From: Actinomycetota bacterium
GTDB lineage: Bacteria; Actinomycetota; Thermoleophilia; Gaiellales; F1-60-MAGs149
DNA: 39,148 nucleotides
Assembly: GCA_947481755.1 (NCBI GenBank)
Contig: CANKHS010000001.1
Coordinates: 1 to 39,148, forward strand
Direction of reading: 5' to 3'
Below the pieces are notes generated by a model. The model made no database searches. It was not told the DNA's origin and worked only from the letters and a program-made list of their open reading frames with translations. Positions within the stretch are counted from its first letter, which is position 1. Each line of letters begins with the position of its first letter. The position numbers were made by a program, and so were the translations under genes. Positions 31,785 to 38,405 of this stretch are shown in pieces.

Positions 31785-33218
31785 CTAGGCCCCAATCGGT
31801 ACACCAATGACACGAATGTCATTGATGCGGAGAACGTAGGCACCGCGTTCCGACGGCAACCCGCTAATCCAGATCAGCACCGTCTTGACCGGTCCCCGGT
31901 GACGGATCCTCAAGACGGCACGCTGATGCTCCACCTTGACGGGGTCCATGAGTGTCGTCCACCCGCGCGGTGCTGTTGCCGGCTCGCTGCCACGTACCGC
32001 GTAGAGCGCAATCGTCGCACCCACCGGAGCGGTGCGCAGTACGAGGCGCGTGACTCGACTTGGCAGCGCCAGGCGCAGGGCGAGGCCGATGCCACCCTTG
32101 TTCCCAAGCGTGCTCTTTTTGTAGACCTCCGTTGACCAACCGGTGCTGAGAGAGTGATCAATTGCGAAGTGTGCATCCTCGTTGTTCTCTTTGCGATCAC
32201 CCGCAGGATCAAGTGGCGTAATACCCACGATCCGAATTGGCCTCGGCGTATGACTCGCCCCCGTCGGGGCCACGGTCGTTGTGAGCTGTTCTGTGGTTGG
32301 CTGTTCGGTTGTCACCCCACCCTCCACCGTTGTCGTATCCACCACGACGGTGACCGGACCCGGCAGGCCGGTCGTGATGGCGCGTTGGTCCGCATCGCGC
32401 CGATCCACGACGGCCACCGCAGCAATGACCGCGAGGACGACCACCGTGATCGCAAGCGCACCAACGAGGACCTTGAGTCCGCGATTACGACGCTCGCCCT
32501 GCTCGCGCTCTGGCGTCTCCACTGGCACGAACGGCTCCCACCCAATAGGCCCTGCCGGCGGCTGGTGGCCATCACCAATTCGACGCAGAGCATCGCGCGC
32601 GCTCGCGGCCGACGGCGGGTTGATCGACGCCATGCTCTGCAACAGCCCGGCAAAACGCGGAGTCAGTCCCGGCACCTCGAGCAGATTCGTATCGTCGGGA
32701 ATCGTCAGTACCTCACGCAGAATCGCCGCCAGTGCTCGTACGTCATCGTCTGGCTGGTCGGCTGGACGCGCCAAGCCCCCGGTGGCGAGGTCCTCTAGTC
32801 GCGGCGGCCCGGTCTCGTCGAGGGCCAGTGCATCGAGGCTGACCACGCCCTGTACGAGGCCTCGCTCGTGCAGCGTCGCAAGTGCGTCGGCAATAGCCGC
32901 ACCGAGCGCGGCCGCATCGGCTCCCGTCAATTGACCCCGGGCCGCTAATCGCAACCGAGCCGTCTGCCCCGCGCGCGCTGGTGTCACGAGGTAGCGCGTG
33001 ACACCGTCGACCCCGTGATCCAACACCACGGGGAGCGAGGGATGACGCACGGCTACGAGTGCTGCCAGCGTGGCATCGACCTGCGGATGCTCGTCGAGCA
33101 GCGTCACGATGACCACTCCACCACTAACGGCATCGCGCGCACGCCACACCACACGCCCGGGCGCCGGGGCCTCGGGGACCTCCAGCGTGTAGCGGCGTGC
33201 GATGACCCGACTGCTCAC
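31785..33218 (-). CDS. MviN-C-like pseudokinase with transmembrane helix and discoidin-like exterior domain
   Basis: A 477-residue protein resembling the C-terminal half of mycobacterial MviN/MurJ without the flippase. Residues 8-215 have a kinase-like outline (YTLEVPEAPAPGRVVWRARD; LHERGLVQGVVSLDALALDE; PRLEDLATGGLARP), but the HRD and DFG positions read VVS and EDLA, so it is a pseudokinase. One helix (about 249-271) and a Thr-rich spacer precede an exterior domain with DPAGDRKENNEDAHFAIDHS and STGWSTEVYKKS, matching the MviN exterior domain. In mycobacteria the phosphorylated pseudokinase recruits FhaA, encoded in the adjacent cluster here. GTG 33218 is chosen because TACGCT lies 7 bases upstream. 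Confidence 0.8.
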   Translation of the reverse strand: MSSRVIARRYTLEVPEAPAPGRVVWRARDAVSGGVVIVTLLDEHPQVDATLAALVAVRHPSLPVVLDHGVDGVTRYLVTPARAGQTARLRLAARGQLTGADAAALGAAIADALATLHERGLVQGVVSLDALALDETGPPRLEDLATGGLARPADQPDDDVRALAAILREVLTIPDDTNLLEVPGLTPRFAGLLQSMASINPPSAASARDALRRIGDGHQPPAGPIGWEPFVPVETPEREQGERRNRGLKVLVGALAITVVVLAVIAAVAVVDRRDADQRAITTGLPGPVTVVVDTTTVEGGVTTEQPTTEQLTTTVAPTGASHTPRPIRIVGITPLDPAGDRKENNEDAHFAIDHSLSTGWSTEVYKKSTLGNKGGIGLALRLALPSRVTRLVLRTAPVGATIALYAVRGSEPATAPRGWTTLMDPVKVEHQRAVLRIRHRGPVKTVLIWISGLPSERGAYVLRINDIRVIGVPIGA

Positions 33219-33225
33219 ACGGCGC

Positions 33226-33231
33226 AGCGTA
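33226..33231 (-). promoter_or_regulatory. -10 hexamer for leaderless pseudokinase mRNA
   Basis: On the minus strand TACGCT is followed by 7 bases (GCGCCGT) and GTG at 33218. It lies in the 64-base gap divergent from dcd. Confidence 0.55.
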
Positions 33232-33282
33232 CTGCACTGCGCTGGCACCGGCCGTCCCCCTCGCCTGCCAAACTGCCGCCAG

Positions 33283-33846
33283 ATGGTTCTCTCTGACCGT
33301 GGAATCCGCGCCGCAATTGCGGCAGGGCGTATTGCGCTCGATCCGTTCGACGAGGCATTGATTCAACCTGCCAGCGTCGACGTTCGCTGCGATCGACGCT
33401 TTCGCGTCTTCCGCAACAGTCGCTACGGCCACATCGACGTCAAGCAAGAGCAGGCGGAACTAACCGAGCTGATCGAGATCACCGATGGTGGGCCCTTCAT
33501 CTTGCACCCGGGCGAATTCGTGCTCGGTGCCACGCTCGAGCGCGTCACCTTGGGCGACGACATCGTCTCGCGTCTCGAGGGTAAGAGCTCGCTTGGCCGC
33601 CTCGGTCTGCAGGTCCATTCGACCGCCGGCTTTATCGATCCCGGCTTTGACGGACACGTCACGCTCGAGCTCGCGAACGTCGCGAATCTCCCGATCACGC
33701 TCTATCCCGAGATGAAGATCGGCCAACTTTCGTTCCTCAATCTCGACGGTCCCGCCGAGCATCCGTACGGCTCGGGAGCACTCGGTTCGAAGTACCAGGG
33801 CCAGGTTGGTCCGACGCCAAGTGCGTACTGGAAAAACTTCCAGTAA
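33283..33846 (+). CDS. dcd: dCTP deaminase, probably dUMP-forming
   Basis: A 187-residue trimeric-type enzyme. Core motifs are SRLEGKSSLGRLGLQ (96-110), HSTAGFIDPGFDGHVTLEL (112-130) and a C-terminal SGALGSKYQGQVGPTPS (164-180). This is very close in pattern to the Mycobacterium tuberculosis enzyme, which converts dCTP directly to dUMP (deaminase plus dUTPase). The product feeds thymidylate synthesis and so links loosely to tmk. The ATG at 33283 gives the family's MVLSDRGIRAAI start. An imperfect CAAACT box lies 8 bases upstream. Bifunctionality is inferred from similarity. Confidence 0.92.
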   Translation: MVLSDRGIRAAIAAGRIALDPFDEALIQPASVDVRCDRRFRVFRNSRYGHIDVKQEQAELTELIEITDGGPFILHPGEFVLGATLERVTLGDDIVSRLEGKSSLGRLGLQVHSTAGFIDPGFDGHVTLELANVANLPITLYPEMKIGQLSFLNLDGPAEHPYGSGALGSKYQGQVGPTPSAYWKNFQ

Positions 33847-33864
33847 CCACGTCCGATCCCGTTG

Positions 33865-33870
33865 ATATCT
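33865..33870 (+). promoter_or_regulatory. Possible -10 box for the structured RNA
   Basis: TATCTT, 19 bases after the dcd stop; it fits the TANNNT pattern used elsewhere here. A start near 33877 would give an RNA of about 195 bases ending at the terminator. No start codon follows at leaderless distance. Confidence 0.35.
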
Positions 33871-33876
33871 TCGCGC

Positions 33877-34075
33877 TACCGCGGAAGGGGGGTGGTCCGT
33901 TCTTGAATAGCGACTGTACGGCAAGTGGAGGTCGGCGCACGTAAGGGCGTGTCCCTGGACCGACAGGGAATCGTCTAGCCAACGTTGGGGCAGCGGCACG
34001 ATGCCGCGGCGCACCTTACGTATGACCAGCGTTCGACCGGAAGGGCCGGGTGGGCAACCACCCGGCCCTTCTTCG
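33877..34075 (+). ncRNA. Probable structured non-coding RNA of unknown class
   Basis: No gene fits here, but paired segments are dense. GGTCG (33930-33934) pairs with CGACC (34034-34038) and inside it ACGTAAGG (33939-33946) pairs with CCTTACGT (34014-34021). That stem encloses three hairpins: TCCCTG/CAGGGA (33952-33969), CCAACGTTGG (33979-33988) and GCGGCA-CGA-TGCCGC (33993-34007). A terminator hairpin follows. The segment GGAAGGGGGGTGG (33883-33895) nearly repeats GGAAGGGCCGGGTGG (34039-34053), so either can pair with the terminator's 3' arm. I see none of the signatures of RNase P, tmRNA, SRP RNA or a riboswitch I know. A 6S-like closing stem or an attenuator are both possible. The 5' end is a guess. 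Confidence 0.55.
34041..34075 (+). terminator. Strong intrinsic-type terminator hairpin
   Basis: AAGGGCCGGGTGG (34041-34053) and CCACCCGGCCCTT (34058-34070) form a perfect 13-base-pair stem closed by the stable tetraloop GCAA, followed by CTTCGTT. It is the strongest hairpin in the window and ends the putative RNA 26 bases before the next gene. Confidence 0.7.
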
Positions 34076-34083
34076 TTGCCGCC

Positions 34084-34089
34084 TACACT
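34084..34089 (+). promoter_or_regulatory. -10 hexamer for leaderless GT-C-like gene
   Basis: TACACT followed by 7 bases (CCGCGGT) and the ATG at 34097, just after the terminator hairpin. It indicates that the membrane-protein gene has its own promoter. Confidence 0.6.
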
Positions 34090-34096
34090 CCGCGGT

Positions 34097-35788
34097 ATGC
34101 GACGTCTCGAGCCGCTCCTGGTGCTGCTCGGTTATGCGGTCGTCTCCGTTGTGCTGGTCGGCCGCTTCGTAATCCGAGCACCGCACGACGCCGTCGTCGG
34201 CAGCTTCGGTGCCGACCAAGGGTTCTTCGCCTGGTCGCTGGTGCACTGGGTTGAGGTGCTGGCCGGCAACCAGTCGCCCTTTCTGACCGATCGCATTGAC
34301 GCGCCGATGGGCTTCAACCTCGCCTGGGCGACGACGATCCCCGGGCCCGCGTTGCTCTTTGCCCCCCTGACCGCGCTCGCCGGTCCGCTCGTCACCTACA
34401 ACACGCTCGCAATTGCTGCCCCTGCCCTGGCTGCCTGGACGGCCTACCTGCTCTGCCGTCACGTGACTCAGGACTCGCTCGCTGCGATTTTGGGCGGCTG
34501 GATCTTTGGCTTCTCGTCGTACGTGCTGGGGGAGACCCTCAACCATCTCGACCTCGCCTTGGTCGCAGCCCTGCCGCTGATTGTGCTGGTCGTCATTCGC
34601 CTCGTCGAGGAGTCGATTCGTCCCAGGCGCGGTGCCTTGGCACTCGCGGGGCTGATCGCGATGCAGTTTTTGATCTTCACCGAAATTGCTGCAACCGCGA
34701 CGGTCGTTGGAGGTATTGCGCTCCTCGCCGCACTCGCAATTGGGCCAAGCGGGCTCCGCGGACGGATCGTGCGGGCACTGCCCTGGATTGCGGCTGGTTA
34801 CGCCCTCGCGATTGCAATCATCTCGCCACTCCTGATTGCCGCCTTTCTCCACCCCAACCCGATTGACGACCGGATTCGTCCCGACCTCTACCCGCTTGAT
34901 CTAAAGAATCTCGTCGTACCAACGATCATCACCTGGGTTGGCGGTGCGCGCTTCCAGGCCGACTCGTTGCAGTTTGTTGGCAACCTCACCGAACAGTTGG
35001 CCTACCTGGGCCCGGTGCTGGTGCTCGTGGCGCTGGGTGGCATCTGGCGCTGGCGTTATGAGCGGTTCGTCTGGGTGATTGTCGTGACGACCATGGCCGC
35101 GATCGTGTTGTCGTTTGGCGCACATCTCACGATCAGTGGCGACCCCGGCTGGACGATGCCCTGGCAGGTCTTTACCCATCTGCCACTGATTCGACTCGCG
35201 TTGCCAACCCGCATCGTGGTCTATGCGTGGCTTGGGATCGCGCTGCTTGGATCGCTCTTTGTAACGCGGCGGCGCGGCGACCGCCTGCAGTGGTTCGTCG
35301 CGCGCCTTGGCCTCGTCGTGATCGCACTCGTCTGCCTCTTGCCGGTGCCGCGCGCCGACCTCTGGCGCACAGAGCTCCAGACGCCCGCTGGTATTCAGAG
35401 TGGCTCCGCCACGGCAGCGATTCCAAACGATGCCGTCGTGTTGATCCTGCCCTACTCCTTCCGTGGCAACGGCATGTACTGGCAGTCGATTGCCAAGATG
35501 CGCTACCGCATGGCAGGCGGCTACAGCGCGGCGGCGATACCGCTGGCGTATACGCAGTTTCCGGTGACCTTCGGGTTCTACAACGATCAGCTCCCCGCGA
35601 ATCCACGCCAAGAACTGCTCCGGTATCTCGCCTTCACGGGTACCTCATGGGTCTTGGTCGATGCGCGAGCACCTGGCCCGTGGGCGCAATTCCTGCGCGA
35701 AGCGGGAGGCGTGCGGTCCGAGGTCGGGGGCATTGTGCGGTATCGCTTCGACCCGGCGGTCGTACGGGCGCAGGTCCACGGCGCCTGA
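34097..35788 (+). CDS. Polytopic membrane protein, GT-C glycosyltransferase-like
   Basis: A 563-residue protein with about 11-13 hydrophobic helices and a soluble C-terminal domain (about 430-563). The first exterior loop contains FGADQGFFAWSLVHW (about 37-51), an Asp-Gln in the place where GT-C enzymes (PMT/ArnT/DUF2079 type) carry their catalytic acid. The C-terminal domain (PNDAVVLILPYSFRGNGMYW) is similar to that of bacterial GT-C proteins of unknown specificity. It would use a polyprenyl-phosphate sugar to modify an envelope acceptor, but this is inferred from fold only. An earlier in-frame start exists at 34001, inside the structured RNA; the TACACT box supports 34097. Confidence 0.7.
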   Translation: MRRLEPLLVLLGYAVVSVVLVGRFVIRAPHDAVVGSFGADQGFFAWSLVHWVEVLAGNQSPFLTDRIDAPMGFNLAWATTIPGPALLFAPLTALAGPLVTYNTLAIAAPALAAWTAYLLCRHVTQDSLAAILGGWIFGFSSYVLGETLNHLDLALVAALPLIVLVVIRLVEESIRPRRGALALAGLIAMQFLIFTEIAATATVVGGIALLAALAIGPSGLRGRIVRALPWIAAGYALAIAIISPLLIAAFLHPNPIDDRIRPDLYPLDLKNLVVPTIITWVGGARFQADSLQFVGNLTEQLAYLGPVLVLVALGGIWRWRYERFVWVIVVTTMAAIVLSFGAHLTISGDPGWTMPWQVFTHLPLIRLALPTRIVVYAWLGIALLGSLFVTRRRGDRLQWFVARLGLVVIALVCLLPVPRADLWRTELQTPAGIQSGSATAAIPNDAVVLILPYSFRGNGMYWQSIAKMRYRMAGGYSAAAIPLAYTQFPVTFGFYNDQLPANPRQELLRYLAFTGTSWVLVDARAPGPWAQFLREAGGVRSEVGGIVRYRFDPAVVRAQVHGA

Positions 35789-35814
35789 CACGAGTTGCCG
35801 GAAACCGGTAACGT
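35785..35814 (+). promoter_or_regulatory. Promoter of the PucR-type gene with -35 and leaderless -10
   Basis: CTGACA (35785-35790) resembles a -35 box and is separated by 18 bases from TAACGT (35809-35814), which is followed by 6 bases (TCCGCC) and GTG at 35821. It is the only leaderless promoter here where I also see a credible -35. The -35 overlaps the stop of the preceding gene. Confidence 0.6.
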
Positions 35815-35820
35815 TCCGCC

Positions 35821-36534
35821 GTGGCTGAAAACGAACCGACAGAGGTCGCACTCGCGACAATCCGTGCGGAGCAGGCGCGCGTGGTGTTGCTCGACCAGGT
35901 GCTCTCGCAGTCGCCGCCGGATCAGGTGATGGAGCACGCCACAGAACTCGGCATCGATCTCGGTGGGCGCCGCAGTGTGCTTGTCGTTGGCACGGTCTCG
36001 ACGGCTGTCTTGGAGCGCCTTCGCGACGCAGCACTCTTGGTTGGCGTTCGAAGCGGAACAATTATCGCGATCGTTAGTGGCCGCGTCCCTCGTGGTGCCG
36101 AGACGGCAGGCCTCGGTCGTCCGGGGCTGGGCGTGACCGGTATCCGAACCTCATTCGGTGAGGCCGAGCGCGCACTCGAAGTTGCCCGTCGGCTCGGGTT
36201 GCGTGGTGTCGTCCCGTTCGCCGACGTGCTGCCAGAGGCACTGATCGGACAGGATCGCGAGACGCTCCGCGAGTTGGTCGAGCTCACACTCGAGCCTCTG
36301 CATAGCAATCGCCAGAGTGGGCCGCAGTACGTAGAGACGGCCACGACCTGGCTCCAAGAGGGTCTCAGCGTTGCGGCCACCGCCCGGGCACTCGACGTCC
36401 ACGAGCGAACCGTGCGCTACCGCCTGGCCCGGATCGCAAAGCTGACGTCACTCGATCTCCAGCACGCTGACGATCGCTTTCGACTCGAGCTCGCCCTGCG
36501 TGGCTCGCGCCTGCTGGACGCTGTCTCCGACTAG
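35821..36534 (+). CDS. PucR/CdaR-type transcriptional regulator
   Basis: A 237-residue protein. The C-terminal domain (about 165-235) has ETATTWLQEGLSVAATARAL and DVHERTVRYRLARIAKLTSL, the PucR C-terminal helix-turn-helix signature (HTH_30). The N-terminal part (about 45-140) is the GGDEF-like domain usual in this family, with VLVVGTVS, IIAIVSGRVP and GVTGIRTSFGEAERALEVAR. It is shorter than classical PucR (about 500 residues), lacking the first ligand domain. Targets are unknown; the sufSU genes converge on it and the GT-C-like gene precedes it. Its stop shares the palindrome CTAG with the sufU stop. Confidence 0.85.
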   Translation: MAENEPTEVALATIRAEQARVVLLDQVLSQSPPDQVMEHATELGIDLGGRRSVLVVGTVSTAVLERLRDAALLVGVRSGTIIAIVSGRVPRGAETAGLGRPGLGVTGIRTSFGEAERALEVARRLGLRGVVPFADVLPEALIGQDRETLRELVELTLEPLHSNRQSGPQYVETATTWLQEGLSVAATARALDVHERTVRYRLARIAKLTSLDLQHADDRFRLELALRGSRLLDAVSD

Positions 36535-36950
36535 GACCAGACCATTTCGTCGGTGTCGCCCCACTCGGCGGGCAGTGGTGTGCCTGTGGCGCGATGGAGT
36601 GCGAGCTTGAGCGTGCCAAGTCCCAACACCGCACACTTGACGCGCATCGCCGATAGTGGGATCGCTAGCTCGTCCAGGATTGCCTGCGAAGGCAACGCAG
36701 CCGCCTCGTCGACGGTCAGTCCCTGCACGAGTTCGGTCAACATCGAGGTGGCCGCCTGGGAGACGGCACAGCCGTGGCCCGTAAAGCGCATCTCTTCAAT
36801 CGCCCCGTCCGTGAGTTTGACCTGCACGACGACCTGGTCTCCACAGAGTGGGTTCTGCCCCTCGGCCTCGGCATCGCACTCGGCCATCGGGCCGTGGTGG
36901 CGTGGATGCTGGTAGTGGTCCATCAGGTTCTCGCGGTAGAGATCGTCCAT
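36531..36950 (-). CDS. sufU: SufU iron-sulfur scaffold / sulfur transfer protein
   Basis: A 139-residue SufU. Zinc/cluster ligands C36 and D38 (NPLCGDQV), C61 (GHGCAVSQAATSM) and C106 (RVKCAVLGLGTL) are all present, and the N-terminal DLYRENLMDHYQHPRHHG is typical. The insertion between C61 and C106 is of SufU rather than IscU length. SufU accepts sulfur from SufS, encoded 2 bases upstream, for Fe-S cluster assembly. sufB, sufC and sufD are not in the window and may lie elsewhere. Confidence 0.95.
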   Translation of the reverse strand: MDDLYRENLMDHYQHPRHHGPMAECDAEAEGQNPLCGDQVVVQVKLTDGAIEEMRFTGHGCAVSQAATSMLTELVQGLTVDEAAALPSQAILDELAIPLSAMRVKCAVLGLGTLKLALHRATGTPLPAEWGDTDEMVWS

Positions 36951-36952
36951 CG

Positions 36953-38203
36953 TCAGACTCCCATCACTCGGCGGACGTCGAGCAATCCGTCGACGAGCCG
37001 ATCGATCTCGGCGTCGGTCGTGTAAAGGTAGAACGAGGCACGTACGGTGGCAGCGACTCCGAGGCGTTCGATCAAGGGTTGAGTGCAGTGGTGTCCAGCG
37101 CGCACACAGACAGCATGCCGATCGAGGATCTCGGCAATGTCGTGCGGGTGTACGTCTTCGAGCAGGAAGGAGACGACGCCCCCTCGTGCTGCCGCGGTCT
37201 GAGGCCCAATAATCCGCAGGCTCGGCACCTCAGCAAGACGTCCAAGCGCGTACTCCGTGATCGCGTGCTCGTGAGCGTCAATCGCTTCGAGACCGACAGC
37301 GTGTAGGTAGTCGATTGCCGCGTGGAGTCCGACGGCCTCGGCATAGGCGGGGGTGCCGGCCTCGAACTTCCAGGGCAGGCTATTCCACGAGGTGCGCTCG
37401 AGCTTGACCGAGCGGATCATCTCGCCACCCGTCAGGAACGGCTGCAGCTCGGCAAGCAGCGACTCGCGACCCCAGAGTGCACCGATGCCTGTTGGCCCGA
37501 GCGTCTTATGTCCGGAGAAGGCGAGGAAGTCCACATCGAGCGCCTGTACATCAACGGGCCGATTGGGCACCGTCTGCGCCGCATCGAGCACGACAACGGC
37601 GCCTTGTGCATGGGCCCAGGCGACGAGTTCCGCCACGGGCGGCCGCACCCCAAGCGTGTTCGACTGGTGGGTCACCGCGACGAGCTTCACATTGCCCTCA
37701 CGCGCGATCGCATCGAGCGCGTCGAGCTGGAGGTTGCCTTGGTCATCGATGTCGAGAAACCGCAATGTGGCACCGGTCTGCTCGGCCAGCACCTGCCACG
37801 GCACGAGGTTGGCGTGGTGCTCGAGCACCGTGGAGACGATCACGTCTCCCGGGCCACAGTTCTGCGCGCCATACGTCTTGGCGACGAGGTTGAGCGCCTC
37901 GGTCGTGTTGCGCGTAAAGATCACTTCGCGGCGAGACGGTGCGTTCAGCAGCGCGGCAACGGCATCGCGCGCCGCCTCGAAGGCATCCGTACTCTCCACG
38001 CCGAGCGTATAGACGCCGCGATGCACGTTGGCATTCGACGTGGAATAGAAGCGCGTCATGGCGTCGAGCATCTGCTGCGGCTTTTGCGACGTCGAGGCCG
38101 AATCGAGGTAGGCCAATGGCTGTCCGTGCAGTTCCCGCGCGAGAATCGGAAAATCTGCGCGGATGCGGGCTAGATCGGTCGGAGTAAGGGGCGAAACCGT
38201 CAC
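36953..38203 (-). CDS. sufS: Cysteine desulfurase (SufS type)
   Basis: A 416-residue PLP-dependent group II cysteine desulfurase. H130 (TVLEHHANLVPW) stacks over PLP, D207 in VVVLDAAQ and K233 in FSGHKTLGPTGIG bind PLP, and C373 in RAGHHCTQPL is the active cysteine on the short group II loop. It supplies persulfide sulfur to the adjacent SufU. The start is GTG 38203. On the minus strand TAGACT lies 10 bases upstream, inside a small inverted repeat, suggesting a very short leader. Length and motifs are complete. Confidence 0.95.
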   Translation of the reverse strand: MTVSPLTPTDLARIRADFPILARELHGQPLAYLDSASTSQKPQQMLDAMTRFYSTSNANVHRGVYTLGVESTDAFEAARDAVAALLNAPSRREVIFTRNTTEALNLVAKTYGAQNCGPGDVIVSTVLEHHANLVPWQVLAEQTGATLRFLDIDDQGNLQLDALDAIAREGNVKLVAVTHQSNTLGVRPPVAELVAWAHAQGAVVVLDAAQTVPNRPVDVQALDVDFLAFSGHKTLGPTGIGALWGRESLLAELQPFLTGGEMIRSVKLERTSWNSLPWKFEAGTPAYAEAVGLHAAIDYLHAVGLEAIDAHEHAITEYALGRLAEVPSLRIIGPQTAAARGGVVSFLLEDVHPHDIAEILDRHAVCVRAGHHCTQPLIERLGVAATVRASFYLYTTDAEIDRLVDGLLDVRRVMGV

Positions 38204-38205
38204 GA

Positions 38206-38221
38206 GTTAGGGCAGTCTAAC
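38206..38221. promoter_or_regulatory. Inverted repeat at the sufS promoter
   Basis: GTTAG (38206-38210) and CTAAC (38217-38221) flank 6 bases and overlap the minus-strand TAGACT (38214-38219), the likely -10 box of sufS, 3 bases from the start codon. Placement is that of a repressor site, but the arms are short. Confidence 0.35.
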
Positions 38222-38240
38222 GCAGGAGCTTTTAATCATG

Positions 38241-38265
38241 TGCGCCCGATCACAATACGGGCGCA
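38241..38265. promoter_or_regulatory. 8-base inverted repeat between divergent sufS and subtilase genes
   Basis: TGCGCCCG (38241-38248) and CGGGCGCA (38258-38265) are perfect arms around a 9-base AT-rich spacer (ATCACAATA). The element lies in the 202-base divergent gap; no gene ends here, so an operator is more likely than a terminator. The rest of the gap (38266-38350) shows no clear structure. Confidence 0.4.
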
Positions 38266-38353
38266 ACAGATTCTTAATAGTGATCCGCGATCGTTCCCTC
38301 AATGCACGCCACGCCAGACCAGACCGTCAGATTTCTATTGCTCGATCGTCGTC

Positions 38354-38359
38354 TACAAT
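38354..38359 (+). promoter_or_regulatory. Possible -10 box for the subtilase gene
   Basis: TACAAT, 46 bases before the ATG at 38406, close to the housekeeping consensus. No good -35 is found at 16-18 bases. If used, the mRNA has a leader of about 40 bases without an obvious Shine-Dalgarno sequence. Confidence 0.35.
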
Positions 38360-38405
38360 GGGCGCGGTATTTCGGTTCCCTCCACGCCCGAAACGAAACT
38401 TCTTA

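Noticed and set aside
33269..33274. CAAACT 8 bases before dcd as a leaderless box
   Set aside because: Wrong first base and wrong spacing.
34021..34040. GTTCGACC at 34031, resembling a tRNA T-loop
   Set aside because: There is no matching acceptor stem, anticodon arm or D arm around it; it is better explained by pairing with GGTCG upstream.
33846..34096. Identification of the structured RNA as 6S RNA, SRP RNA, RNase P RNA, tmRNA or a named riboswitch
   Set aside because: None of the class signatures I know is present (for example the SRP GGAAGG-AGCA loop, the RNase P GAGGAAAGTCC block, or a tRNA-like end); only the general outline of pairing and length resembles 6S RNA.
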